Shown piece by piece: positions 8,229 through 15,867 of a stretch of DNA of 25,948 nucleotides (positions are counted from its first letter, which is position 1; every line of letters begins with the position of its first letter). The notes beneath the pieces are model-generated. The model was given only the letters and a program-made list of their open reading frames with translations. It was not told the origin of the DNA and searched no databases. The position numbers and the translations under genes are program-made. The DNA is from a virus: positions 1-25,948 of IMG/VR virus record IMGVR_UViG_3300047566_000280; one strand, written 5' to 3'.

Positions 8229-8330
8229 TTATAACTCCGTGTGGTCTTTGGCAGTAGACATTTGTGCGACATGCTGTAGATCAGCCAGAGCCGACCCAAA
8301 CAACGCGAGAAGAATGAGGAGTCGGAACAT
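8229..8330 (-). CDS. 33-aa peptide made mostly of a signal sequence
   Basis: This small frame lies between the 144-aa fibre-like gene and the minor head gene. It reads MFRLLILLALFGSALADLQH followed by VAQMSTAKDHTEL. The first 15-17 residues form an Arg-plus-hydrophobic Sec leader with an ALA-D cleavage site, which would leave a mature peptide of about 17 residues. Support comes from tight packing: the ATG is 6 nt after the upstream TGA, and its TAA is directly followed by the GTG of the next gene. The ribosome site is weak (GAGCG), so translation may depend on coupling. A longer overlapping frame (8225-8407) has no comparable features. It may be a membrane or periplasmic micropeptide, or only a coupling cistron. 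Confidence 0.5.
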   Translation of the reverse strand: MFRLLILLALFGSALADLQHVAQMSTAKDHTEL

Positions 8331-8336
8331 AAACGC

Positions 8337-8771
8337 TCAGGGTGCCCCCGCTGTTGGCGCGGAGAGTTGGCGCGTAATGGGTTTAATGGTGATGGCCAAA
8401 ATAGCATCGTCTGAGGACCAAGGCAAAATCGGACGAAGAGTAGCGAGGGTGATACTGTAGTCTACCGTTTCCGACTGAACAAGTCCATTGCGAACGTAGA
8501 CAGCGCCGGGACGGGCCGGGTAATTTCCATTGACATCAGGCTTCAGCGTCTCAACTGCAATGGTCTGATCCACAGTAGAAGCAGGGACCAAGACAATACG
8601 ACCACCGGAAATAGTGAGTCCTGCCCCAAGTTCAACTACAAAAATTTTTCCAGTAGCATCAGCAGCCAACAGGCGCGCAGTCGATGCTGGGGTCGTGCGC
8701 ACCTGATCTGTTTTGACTGTTGTCTGGCAAAATACCGACACTGACGCAAGTATCAACGAAATGAGGCGCAT
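8337..8771 (-). CDS. Secreted fibre-like protein with a C-terminal 'NG...DY' beta domain
   Basis: Starting at the ATG 8769-8771, with GGAG 8 nt upstream, this 144-aa protein begins with a short hydrophobic leader (MRLISLILASVSVFCQ). It continues with a repeat-like beta segment (ARLLAADATGKIFVVELGAG, then LTISGGRIVLVP) and ends with AVYVRNGLVQSETVDYSITL...DDAILAITI. The pattern NGL...DYsi...I...P..dDaI is common in receptor-binding and fibre-associated phage proteins. The open frame extends to an ATG at 8900, but that would add a Cys/Gly-rich stretch with no ribosome site. It belongs to the block of genes with Sec-type leaders. Confidence 0.65.
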   Translation of the reverse strand: MRLISLILASVSVFCQTTVKTDQVRTTPASTARLLAADATGKIFVVELGAGLTISGGRIVLVPASTVDQTIAVETLKPDVNGNYPARPGAVYVRNGLVQSETVDYSITLATLRPILPWSSDDAILAITIKPITRQLSAPTAGAP

Positions 8772-8974
8772 AGTGAACTCCGTGGTATCGGGTTTGGAGG
8801 AAACCGTTCTGGCCAGAGCTTCGACTCCACTGACAACCGCTCCCATGGTGTACGAGCAGCCGCCACCAAGCGTTGGCGAGCACGATCCACGCATGAGCAC
8901 TCATCCCCTCCACTCCGCAAGCCAGAACCATGGCAAGAATCACAATATGGAAAGGAGAGGCAAATTGGATGCAT
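8753..8974 (-). CDS. Possible small cysteine-rich protein (doubtful)
   Basis: The 201 nt between the 122-aa gene and the 144-aa gene carry an ATG frame that directly follows a stop (TAAATG), an arrangement used elsewhere in this operon. The 73-aa product contains CDSCHGSG and CSC, which recalls zinc-binding CxxCxGxG knuckles, then a basic region. Against it: the last 19 nt overlap the next gene, there is no clear ribosome site, and the composition is odd (many Arg, Pro, Ser). A competing frame in the same stretch (8659-8997) encodes a hydrophobic segment (FHIVILAMVLACGVEG). The region may be non-coding or the remnant of a fibre-cassette gene. Confidence 0.25.
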   Translation of the reverse strand: MHPICLSFPYCDSCHGSGLRSGGDECSCVDRARQRLVAAARTPWERLSVESKLWPERFPPNPIPRSSLCASFR

Positions 8975-9343
8975 TTATTGCTGACCCCTTGCAGCATCCA
9001 TCAGAGCCTTGCGCGCAGCGTCCAACGCAGCTTGTTTAGCGGCAATCTCCGCCACGATCGCTTTGGTGCTCGCGCTGGGGAATCGCAAAGAAATCCGTTC
9101 GGCAAAGTCGATGGCGCTCTGTTTCAGCATATCCGCCAGATGGGCATACTTCGGGTTACCGTCTCGATCTTTCTGAGTGGCTAACCATTGCTTCGCACTG
9201 TCGATTCCAGCAGCAGCGGCAGGTCCGGAGATCGTCGCCGTTTGGGTGGTTCCGTCTGCTTCGGTGACAGTGAAGGTGATGCTCTGCGCAAATAGCGACA
9301 GACACAGAAACAAGGACAATACGGACAGACGAAGGGTTCTCAT
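8975..9343 (-). CDS. Small secreted helical protein of the fibre cassette
   Basis: This 122-aa protein has a clear Sec-type leader (MRTLRLSVLSLFLCLSLFAQ) with likely cleavage near FAQ-S. A short Thr-rich beta segment follows (ITFTVTEADGTTQTATISGP), then an Ala-rich amphipathic helical region (residues 45-120: AIVAEIAAKQAALDAARKAL). The ATG at 9341-9343 has a strong AGGAG 5 nt upstream, and the preceding 783-aa gene stops 9 nt before. The organisation suggests a small helical bundle or oligomerisation element exported from the cytoplasm, possibly a partner or chaperone of the neighbouring fibre. No family is recognised. Confidence 0.65.
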   Translation of the reverse strand: MRTLRLSVLSLFLCLSLFAQSITFTVTEADGTTQTATISGPAAAAGIDSAKQWLATQKDRDGNPKYAHLADMLKQSAIDFAERISLRFPSASTKAIVAEIAAKQAALDAARKALMDAARGQQ

Positions 9344-9351
9344 AAATGCTC

Positions 9352-11703
9352 CTAATTCATAAAGTTCAACGACGCCATACGCTGTGAAGCGGTGTTTGCC
9401 GTCGCCGCGTTGGTCGAAAACGTGATAGTGGTTTGCAGGTACAGCGTCCCGGTGAGGTCGATTGCCGAAGACGCCGCAGTGTTGGTGTCATTACGTGTAG
9501 TTGTCGTGCCGCTAGCTGTGGTTGTCAGTGTGATATTCGACGAGCCGTGGGCTTCCACTGTGCCCGTCGCGCCCGTCGTGACCCCCGCCAGGTTGATGTC
9601 GAAATTCCATGGCATATTTGACGCCGCCGCCGTCGTCGCGGCGCTCGTCCAGGTGGCAAGGGTGATTACCGTACCGGAGCCGCATCCGCTGACTGTGCAA
9701 AGCTTGACCTTCAACGTAACTGTCGGCGTTTGACTGGTCTGCGTTGTATACACTCCCGCCGATCGGAACCGCGTGTGTCGATTGGCCTGATTAAGCGCTC
9801 CGGCTGGAATGGTCAGCACCATCAGATTTTGGTCACTCGTGGTGTTAGTATTGACTGTCACCGGGGTGACGCTACCCACCGCCGCTGGAACGTGCTGATG
9901 ATCGGCGCGAGCCAGACTCGTCGATGTGCCTTCGTTGTAATTCGTACCTCCAGACGATCCAGCAGTGGATACGGTGTACCCGGCTGCTGTAGTCGGCGCA
10001 GCGCCGGCACCGCCGCCCATGACGAACGTGTTTGCGGCGAGGGCGCTGGACGACGCCCACGTCGAAGAGCTCGAGAAATACGGGATGCCGCCGGATGTTC
10101 CGGAAATGGTGAATGCGGGCGTTGAGGTGCCTGTTGCGACGGATACGATGCCGCCGGTCCAGCCGACAGAGGTGACCGTACCAGTTGCGGCCGCAGTGCA
10201 AGACTCAGCGTTCCCGCTGGCGTCCACCCCAAGCGGGTACGAACCGGCCGAGCAGTTGGTGCCGTTGGCAGCCAGCGCCGTGGCTGTAGCGACGTTGCCC
10301 GCAGGAACGACATAATCAGTCCCCGCGACAGCAATGGACGGGACGCCGGTCGCCGTCGTGTTTTTCAGCAGCCCTGTTGCGAGACCGGCGAGGGATGTTC
10401 CGTTGATCTTGGACACCGTCGTCGCCACAGTTCCCACGGACGTTGTGACGTCGCCAGTGAGGGCCGGCATACGCCCGGCGGGGAGAGTTCCTGTGGACAG
10501 GTCGGCCGCGCTTCCAGAAGTGGCTACAGCAGCGAGAGTAGGCGTACCGGACACCTGAGAATACGCTACTTGGGCACACGTCAGGACGCCCGCAGCGTCT
10601 GTGTCGGTGACGTACTGGCCGGCAGAACACGCTGCCGGGTTCGCCGGCAAGTTGGCCGTAATTGTGATCGGAGCGGATCCGTCGAAGCTGACCCCGTTGA
10701 TGGCGCGAGCAGTTGCCAAAGTCGTTGCCGTCGCCGCGTTGCCGGTGAAGGCCCCAGCAGACGTGATGCCCGTAAGCGTGGATCCGCTGGAATCCTGGAA
10801 CGTGAGCAGGTTTCCCGATTGCCCAGCGCCAGCGCGAATGTATCCGTTGGTGGTGCCCGTTATCGAGACCTGATCCCACAGGCGGAAGGTTCCGGTGCTG
10901 CCGCTGCGTCGAACGTCAAGAGCGATGTTAGACTCCGCATATTCGTCACTAATAATGACATTTCCGGTGTTTTTGATGCTTACTGCTAGAGTTTCATAAC
11001 TGCTTCCAATTTTTGTGGTAGAAAAAGAAATTCGTCCTGGAATAGAGGCACTTGCTACTGTTCCGTCGACATAGGTCCCAATAGTCGCGGCAACATTCCA
11101 AATATTTGTTCCATCATCCCCCAATGACCTCAGGAGCATTATTTCATCCCCTGAAGATACAGCTCCGTTAGTATTCCCGTCTGCGGAACGAGTCTTGAGA
11201 TACTCATTCCACATGCCAGCTGATCCCCTACTTCCGGCAGCTATAAAAACCAACCCATAATCAGTGTACGAATCGTACTGAAACAGGCCCAGATTGTCAT
11301 AGGTAGGTGCTCCCCAAAATGTCTCAAATAACCCTGTTCCGGTGATATTCTTGGTCGCTTGAAACACTCCGTTTACAAATTTTGTGTTTGCAGCCTGCGT
11401 CACTACTCCAGCGGAATCCACCATCACCGCCGCACCAGAGGTGACTAGGTTCGTACCGCCGGAAACATCCCCGCCGCCACCGCCGCCACCAGTAGCGCGC
11501 AACACCCATGCAGCCGACCCACCCGATTTCTTGCAATCGTAGATGTTCGCCGTGGATCCAGAGATGTCCTGGGCAACGTGTCCATAATTGGCGGATGTGC
11601 AATCCCCCGCCGTGGGCGTGCCGCTGTAAGTCCACACGCGACCCACTGGCTGCGCCTGCCCCCACGCCGCCAGCGTGGCAACGATCAGCCACGCGGCCCG
11701 CAT
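9352..11703 (-). CDS. Large fibre or appendage protein with a Sec-type leader
   Basis: This 783-aa protein starts with MRAAWLIVATLAAWGQAQPV, a typical signal peptide, followed by a Cys-containing domain (GTPTAGDCT, IYDCKKSGGSAAWVLR) shared with the next gene upstream. A seven-glycine linker (residues 72-78) leads into Thr/Ser/Gly/Ala-rich beta-repeat sequence. Residues about 321-350 match the phage tail-fibre repeat pattern (NAATATTLATARAINGVSFD). Later segments resemble fibre modules (GTVTSVGWTGGIVSVATG; SLARADHQH with an HxH motif). The C-terminus, from about residue 610, is a Thr-rich beta domain (TLKVKLCTVSGCGSGTVITL). The ATG overlaps the previous stop as TAATG. It most likely forms a trimeric receptor-binding fibre; why a fibre has a Sec leader is unexplained. 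Confidence 0.72.
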   Translation of the reverse strand: MRAAWLIVATLAAWGQAQPVGRVWTYSGTPTAGDCTSANYGHVAQDISGSTANIYDCKKSGGSAAWVLRATGGGGGGGDVSGGTNLVTSGAAVMVDSAGVVTQAANTKFVNGVFQATKNITGTGLFETFWGAPTYDNLGLFQYDSYTDYGLVFIAAGSRGSAGMWNEYLKTRSADGNTNGAVSSGDEIMLLRSLGDDGTNIWNVAATIGTYVDGTVASASIPGRISFSTTKIGSSYETLAVSIKNTGNVIISDEYAESNIALDVRRSGSTGTFRLWDQVSITGTTNGYIRAGAGQSGNLLTFQDSSGSTLTGITSAGAFTGNAATATTLATARAINGVSFDGSAPITITANLPANPAACSAGQYVTDTDAAGVLTCAQVAYSQVSGTPTLAAVATSGSAADLSTGTLPAGRMPALTGDVTTSVGTVATTVSKINGTSLAGLATGLLKNTTATGVPSIAVAGTDYVVPAGNVATATALAANGTNCSAGSYPLGVDASGNAESCTAAATGTVTSVGWTGGIVSVATGTSTPAFTISGTSGGIPYFSSSSTWASSSALAANTFVMGGGAGAAPTTAAGYTVSTAGSSGGTNYNEGTSTSLARADHQHVPAAVGSVTPVTVNTNTTSDQNLMVLTIPAGALNQANRHTRFRSAGVYTTQTSQTPTVTLKVKLCTVSGCGSGTVITLATWTSAATTAAASNMPWNFDINLAGVTTGATGTVEAHGSSNITLTTTASGTTTTRNDTNTAASSAIDLTGTLYLQTTITFSTNAATANTASQRMASLNFMN

Positions 11704-12539
11704 TACCGCACCACCCGAACAGTAAACGTGAGAGAGGACAAATCCACCGCAGCGCCGGAGTTGTTACAGATCTGAACTTTCGCAGTATCGGCTGCAGAAA
11801 CAATAACTGCAGGGTGAATTCCAGCAGGAAGTGTTGCCGATATGCCGAGAGCTAATGGATCTCCAAAATTTACTCCGGTCAAAGTCATGGTGCTTTCTAA
11901 GCAAGCGCCATCGTTAACAGAGGCAAAATCGATGGTGCTGGCCGAAGAGATGCGAGCGGTCCACACGGCATCAGTTCCATCGCTCTGTAGGATGGCACCA
12001 GAGGTGCCCAACGCTACCGCTTCCCACGCCGATGCTCCTCGACGAATCAAACCCCCTCGAGTTGGGGAAAGAGCAGCAATAGCTGTGAGATCACTGTCCA
12101 GCGGCTGTAGAATAGAAGACAAATCAGGAATATCCGCCAAAACCAGCGATCGAAACGTCGGAGTGGCCGCCGAACCGGACGTAGGGCCGGCAAACACCAA
12201 ATTTTGCGCTCTTGTGGGCAGAGCAATGGCAAGGGTGCCGGTACTGGTGATAGGTCCGCCGCTCACAGATAGCAGGGCAGAAGGCACACTCAAATCCACG
12301 CTGGTGACAGTTCCTGCAGTGTTGTTGCGCAACACCCAAGTGGGAGTTGAGCTTACCGTGAGACAATCATAGATCACGTCCGGATCCGGCGCAGTATTGA
12401 CGCCGACCAGAACGCCAATGGTACTGGCCGTGCAATCACCAGCCGTGGGCGTGCCAGCATACGACTTCGTGCGAGTCACAGGCTGCGCTTGGCCAAAAAC
12501 CAGAGCAGCCGCAAAAATGGAAATCAAAAGTGTTTTCAT
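11703..12539 (-). CDS. Fibre-like protein with a Sec-type leader, paralogue of its neighbours
   Basis: This 278-aa protein begins MKTLLISIFAAALVFGQAQP (signal peptide). Its N-terminal domain (TRTKSYAGTPTAGDC...VIYDC...TWVLR) is clearly homologous to that of the 783-aa protein. Residues about 74-130 have the fibre-module pattern (GTVTSVDLSVPSALLSVSGG, then FRSLVLADIP). The C-terminal ~75 residues (NDGACLESTMTLTGVNFGDP...VQICNNSGAAVDLSSLTFTV) match the C-terminus of the 290-aa protein next to it. It therefore combines the head domain of one neighbour with the tail domain of the other. The ATG (12537-12539) overlaps the upstream TGA as ATGA. A virion fibre or an exported surface protein is likely. 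Confidence 0.7.
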   Translation of the reverse strand: MKTLLISIFAAALVFGQAQPVTRTKSYAGTPTAGDCTASTIGVLVGVNTAPDPDVIYDCLTVSSTPTWVLRNNTAGTVTSVDLSVPSALLSVSGGPITSTGTLAIALPTRAQNLVFAGPTSGSAATPTFRSLVLADIPDLSSILQPLDSDLTAIAALSPTRGGLIRRGASAWEAVALGTSGAILQSDGTDAVWTARISSASTIDFASVNDGACLESTMTLTGVNFGDPLALGISATLPAGIHPAVIVSAADTAKVQICNNSGAAVDLSSLTFTVRVVR

Positions 12540-13408
12540 TTAGAAACCCCAAAGTAGAAAGTGGTTGAGGGCGGGTCGTAAGACGCGCCGCTGTGGTTGC
12601 AGATTTCCAGTTTAACGGAATTTGGCCCTACAACTTTGGCGTGAACATACACAGACTCAGGCCAAACCAATAATGATCCAATTGTTGTGTTATTGCCCAA
12701 AGCCGCCCCAGGCACCGTAACTGCTGTCGAGTGCAATACACAAGATCCATCAGGTATCGCCTCTGAGTCTATCACCGCGCTGACAGACAGGGTTCCCGCT
12801 GGATCAGCCCAAATGGGCAACCCCGCTGATACCGTCAGCACTTGCGAAGCAGATCCAATTCCCAGTCGGCTCAAATTTCCCAAATTGTCCTTATACAGCA
12901 AATCTCCTGCCGTGGTGCTTGGGTCAACTAGAGCTGATAAAGTGTATGGGGTCCACGTTGAACCGCTGTACTGTAACACCTGCCCGGTAGTGGCCCCGCC
13001 AGCAGTGATCTGAGAGGGAGGGATCATAACTGTGGGTGGATCGATTGAACCCACCGTCACATCAGGTATGGTCAATGGTACACTGCTGACGGGAACTCTC
13101 CAAACTGTCACGGAGGTACTGCTTCCGGAAATAGTCAATTTAGCTTGGTACCAAGAAGCTGGGGCAGATCCGGTGTTGGGGACTACGTTCACAACTAACC
13201 AGCCATTAGCTGATATTGGATACACTTTCGTCTGCGCGGGAACGTAGGTACCGTCAACAGCCGTAAACGCTTGCACCACTTGCAGCTCTAGCGTGCCGCC
13301 TACGGCCACCTGACCGTCCGGAGCATACAGACGCTGGCGTATGGTGGTGGGAGCAGCACTGAGTGTGGCTACCAACAAAATTAGCCATAGCTGAATCGCA
13401 ACGCGCAT
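12536..13408 (-). CDS. Fibre-like protein with a Sec-type leader and Ig-like N-domain
   Basis: This 290-aa protein starts with a leader (MRVAIQLWLILLVATLSAAP). A beta-sandwich-like domain follows (residues 20-120: GTLELQVVQAFTAVDGTYVP, WLVVNVVPNTG, WYQAKLTISG, VTVWRVPVSSVPLTIPDV), then tail-fibre-type modules (GQVLQYSGSTWTPY, AGDLLYKDNLGNLSRLGIGS). The C-terminal domain (DGSCVLHSTAVTVPGAALGN...VKLEICNHSGASYDPPSTTF) is paralogous to that of the 278-aa protein. It is the first gene of the leader-bearing cassette in transcription order. Its ATG (13406-13408) overlaps the stop of the 306-aa gene as TAATG. Confidence 0.68.
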   Translation of the reverse strand: MRVAIQLWLILLVATLSAAPTTIRQRLYAPDGQVAVGGTLELQVVQAFTAVDGTYVPAQTKVYPISANGWLVVNVVPNTGSAPASWYQAKLTISGSSTSVTVWRVPVSSVPLTIPDVTVGSIDPPTVMIPPSQITAGGATTGQVLQYSGSTWTPYTLSALVDPSTTAGDLLYKDNLGNLSRLGIGSASQVLTVSAGLPIWADPAGTLSVSAVIDSEAIPDGSCVLHSTAVTVPGAALGNNTTIGSLLVWPESVYVHAKVVGPNSVKLEICNHSGASYDPPSTTFYFGVSK

Positions 13409-14328
13409 TAAGCCCTCCGGATGCGAGAAGACAGGTCCAACAGAATTTCAACGTCTTGCCCAAGACCTGGAGCAGTCCCAGATAACACCGGATCCCCCTC
13501 CAGCGTGTAGCTGTCGGTATCCAATGGAATCAAAATCGAGTTTTGTTTGTACACCAAAGCATCCGTATCCGTATTGCCAACGTACACGTTCCATCCAGCT
13601 GCGGCCTTGGGCGTGTACTGAGACAATGCGGTAGTGTACTCCGGTTGAGTGGCTGTAGGTGGAGTCAAGTTGGCGATGGATACACAGAGCACGGAGTCCT
13701 CCGCCAGGGTGGCGTTAGCTACAGTGGACGGATAGCTCTCCACTCCATCTTCCGACACCCAGGTAACGCGAACCCTTACGTCATATGTCTGCGTACCAGA
13801 TCCCGCAACAAGGCTGAGGTTGCTGTTGCCGAACGTGCCTGATCGGTAGAACTTCGCTCCAGGAGCTACCAGCGGATTCATCACAATTGGCAGACCCTGT
13901 CGGCGCAATAGCGGCCAGCTCTGGTTTCGCAGACGGAGCGCTACTGCGTCTAGTCGATCCTGATACCGATCGCCGATCTTGTTAACGCAGGCCCCGTACA
14001 CCTGCTCCAAAATCTTATCAGCAGTCCAGAGTTTCAGCAAACTCCATTCCAACTCCGAATCACCATGGGTTACGATTTGCGCCCAACCCACCCTCTGGAG
14101 GTTAAATGAAGACGTGAACGACGTGCGATTAACATTGCGGAAGCTCAAATCTGTTGGACTAAACCCAGACAAATCGAGAAAGGGGACGAGAGCGCGTTGA
14201 GCCGCCTCTCGCCCCCGTTGTATGTGGAATTCAAGGTTGATCTGCTCTGTGCTGGCGATTTCAATGAGCTCAGAATCCAATTCAATCAGATCAGAGCTTG
14301 TCACGCAGCTTTCGTCAACCCAGAGCAT
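13408..14328 (-). CDS. Neck or head-completion candidate with C-terminal fibronectin-like domain
   Basis: This 306-aa protein has no signal peptide. Its N-terminal half is helical (MLWVDESCVTSSDLIELDSE; LEWSLLKLWTADKILEQVYG; DRYQDRLDAVALRLRNQSWP). The C-terminal half is a beta sandwich with fibronectin-III-like patterning (YDVRVRVTWVSEDGVESYPS; AGWNVYVGNTDTDAL; GDPVLSGTAPGLGQD). Its position two genes after the capsid gene, with helical N-part and decorative C-part, fits an adaptor or head-completion protein, but no family signature is seen. It could instead be the base to which the downstream fibres attach. The ATG at 14326-14328 has AAAGG upstream and lies 7 nt after the previous stop. Confidence 0.6.
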   Translation of the reverse strand: MLWVDESCVTSSDLIELDSELIEIASTEQINLEFHIQRGREAAQRALVPFLDLSGFSPTDLSFRNVNRTSFTSSFNLQRVGWAQIVTHGDSELEWSLLKLWTADKILEQVYGACVNKIGDRYQDRLDAVALRLRNQSWPLLRRQGLPIVMNPLVAPGAKFYRSGTFGNSNLSLVAGSGTQTYDVRVRVTWVSEDGVESYPSTVANATLAEDSVLCVSIANLTPPTATQPEYTTALSQYTPKAAAGWNVYVGNTDTDALVYKQNSILIPLDTDSYTLEGDPVLSGTAPGLGQDVEILLDLSSRIRRA

Positions 14329-14335
14329 GTCGCCT

Positions 14336-14767
14336 TTACCCCTTTCGGTTGTTTTTGTTGTTCTTGGCGTCCCGGAACTCGGAAGGTTTGGACTTCTCCG
14401 ACTCCGGAGTTTCTGCGGGCGGGGGAGGCATTTCCGTCAGCTCCAGTGAGGTCTGCACAGGCCCAGCCAGTTCGATTGCGCCTTGCCCATCCCCCAACAA
14501 TTCCTGGTGCACTTCGCCGTTGGGTCCGGACAGCAGCGACTTCAGGTGGTCCTCCGCCACGGCGCGATCTTCAGGCGAAAGAGATTCCAGATACTCTTGG
14601 TGTTTTTCTTTCGCCAATTCTGCCGGCCAAGCTGCGTAGAAGTTGCCCAGAAGCTGGCGAACTTTGTCCGCATCTTGGTCCGTCAGTTCGCAAGATCCGT
14701 TTTCAAAACGGAACCCTCCCCAAAACCCTGTCTTGCCGATATTGGGACCGACTAGCATGAATCTCAT
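14336..14767 (-). CDS. Hypothetical structural-operon protein
   Basis: This 143-aa protein follows the capsid gene. Its N-terminus carries a short beta motif with GFRFENGSCELTDQDADKVR, then a helix (ALVKxx-like pattern around RQLLGNFYAAWPAELAKEKH), and it ends in a Pro/Glu/Lys/Asn-rich disordered tail (PPPPAETPESEKSKPSEFRD, KNNKNNRKG). This form (small folded N-domain, charged tail) is common for minor head-associated proteins encoded after the capsid gene, but no function can be assigned. The ATG at 14765-14767 has a strong AAGGAG 7 nt upstream, so translation is independent despite the hairpin before it. Confidence 0.6.
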   Translation of the reverse strand: MRFMLVGPNIGKTGFWGGFRFENGSCELTDQDADKVRQLLGNFYAAWPAELAKEKHQEYLESLSPEDRAVAEDHLKSLLSGPNGEVHQELLGDGQGAIELAGPVQTSLELTEMPPPPAETPESEKSKPSEFRDAKNNKNNRKG

Positions 14768-14807
14768 TAGTTACTCCTTGTTGGCGCCCGTATGCCGATC
14801 CATTTCA

Positions 14808-14855
14808 GGTTGTTGCTGTCTCTAATGACCAGGCCATTAAGGATCAGCAACAACC
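14808..14855 (-). terminator. Long inverted repeat after the major capsid gene (attenuator or mRNA 3' stabiliser)
   Basis: A perfect 11-bp inverted repeat has arms GGTTGTTGCTG (14808-14818) and CAGCAACAACC (14845-14855). A second inner repeat pairs TAATG (14823-14827) with CATTA (14835-14839). It lies 33 nt past the capsid stop and 40 nt before the next gene. No U-run follows on the minus strand, so it is likely a partial terminator or RNA-stability element. A smaller CCGT/ACGG stem with TCTTTT after it lies between the stop and this repeat (about 14861-14872). The rest of 14768-14887 holds no gene. Confidence 0.65.
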
Positions 14856-14887
14856 ATGAAAAGACCGTCTACGGCTGATGTGAAGGT

Positions 14888-15823
14888 TTAGTTGGAGATG
14901 CCCTTGAGCATGGCCAGCCCCTTGAGGCTGAACAGCGCCAAGCCGCAATACCACTTCACGCGAGTGATGGTGTTGTCTTTGGTTTCGGACAGACCCACCT
15001 GCTGCACCACAATGCCGGCCTCGTTGCTGGCCGTCAAACCAGCGATGCCATGCGAGCGGGAGCCATCGTCGAGCGTGCCCGCAAACATGGTCGTGCCGGT
15101 GCTGAGAGACCCTTGCGTCTGGTTGGTGGGAATCCAGTCATTGCGGAAGATGGGGATGCCGCGATAGCCAGGCACCTTGAGACCGGAGGGCAGCTCGACA
15201 ACCTCGCCGATGGACGCCCCGCCCAACGCCCGCAAGAGCGCGTAGTAGGAGCGCAAAGTGCGACCATGCATCATCAGATATTCCACTTCGCCGTCCTTGT
15301 CCGTGACCAGATCGATGAGCTCATCCATCTTGGCAAAGCTCAACGCACCACCGTTCGTGGTAACGCTGGCCGTGTCCTGAATGATGGTCTGGCTCGAATC
15401 GCACAGCGCCAAGAGACCGGAAAACTCATCCGACGTGCCGGTGCCGTTGATGAGTTGGTTCTGGTAGGACCGACCCACACTCTTGGCCTTGGAGGCAATT
15501 TGGATGGCTTCCTGGTCATTGCCTTCGCCGGAGCGCGTGGCCTGAATGAGGCCATTGACTTCGGCGTCGCCGATGATCGTGGTGAGGGAAGAAGTGACCT
15601 GAGAGAACGTGGCAGCCGCTTTGGCGGTGATGGTGCCGTCGATACCCAGGCTCTGGACGTCGCCCAGCACGTTTTCGCGGTTGTAGGCGAGCGCGTTGCC
15701 GTCGATACCGTCCATGGGCAGAACGTGGAAGAAGTGGTTGACGGTGACGACGTTTTCGATAACGCCGGCAACCAGGTCATTCTGAGAAAGTTTGGCGGAT
15801 TCCGCCAGCGTGACCGAAGCCAT
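14888..15823 (-). CDS. Major capsid protein (HK97-fold type)
   Basis: This 311-aa protein builds the icosahedral shell. It starts MASVTLAESAKLSQNDLVAG, the usual short N-arm of a class of siphophage capsid proteins lacking a protease-cleaved delta domain. The chain shows the expected alternation: N-arm, E-loop region (HVLPMDGIDGNALAYNRENV), a helical spine (GLIQATRSGEGNDQEAIQIA) and a P/A-domain with strands (VEYLMMHGRTLRSYYALLRA; GYRGIPIFRNDWIPTNQ; NTITRVKWYCGLALFSLKGL). The gene follows a scaffold-type gene. The ATG 15821-15823 has AAAGGA about 10 nt upstream. A strong inverted repeat follows the stop, consistent with a highly expressed cistron. Confidence 0.88.
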   Translation of the reverse strand: MASVTLAESAKLSQNDLVAGVIENVVTVNHFFHVLPMDGIDGNALAYNRENVLGDVQSLGIDGTITAKAAATFSQVTSSLTTIIGDAEVNGLIQATRSGEGNDQEAIQIASKAKSVGRSYQNQLINGTGTSDEFSGLLALCDSSQTIIQDTASVTTNGGALSFAKMDELIDLVTDKDGEVEYLMMHGRTLRSYYALLRALGGASIGEVVELPSGLKVPGYRGIPIFRNDWIPTNQTQGSLSTGTTMFAGTLDDGSRSHGIAGLTASNEAGIVVQQVGLSETKDNTITRVKWYCGLALFSLKGLAMLKGISN

Positions 15824-15867
15824 ATGATTGTTTCCTTTGGGATTAAATTAGCCGATGTTGCGAGAGA

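Noticed and set aside
8225-8407. A 60-aa minus frame ending at the GTGA of the minor head gene
   Set aside because: It overlaps both the end of the 144-aa gene and the better-supported 33-aa signal-peptide gene, and has no features of its own.
9352-13408. Fibre-like genes as host chromosomal genes, i.e. a prophage boundary
   Set aside because: They are translationally coupled on both sides to phage genes (TAATG, ATGA overlaps) and carry phage fibre modules; no attachment site or integrase is seen.
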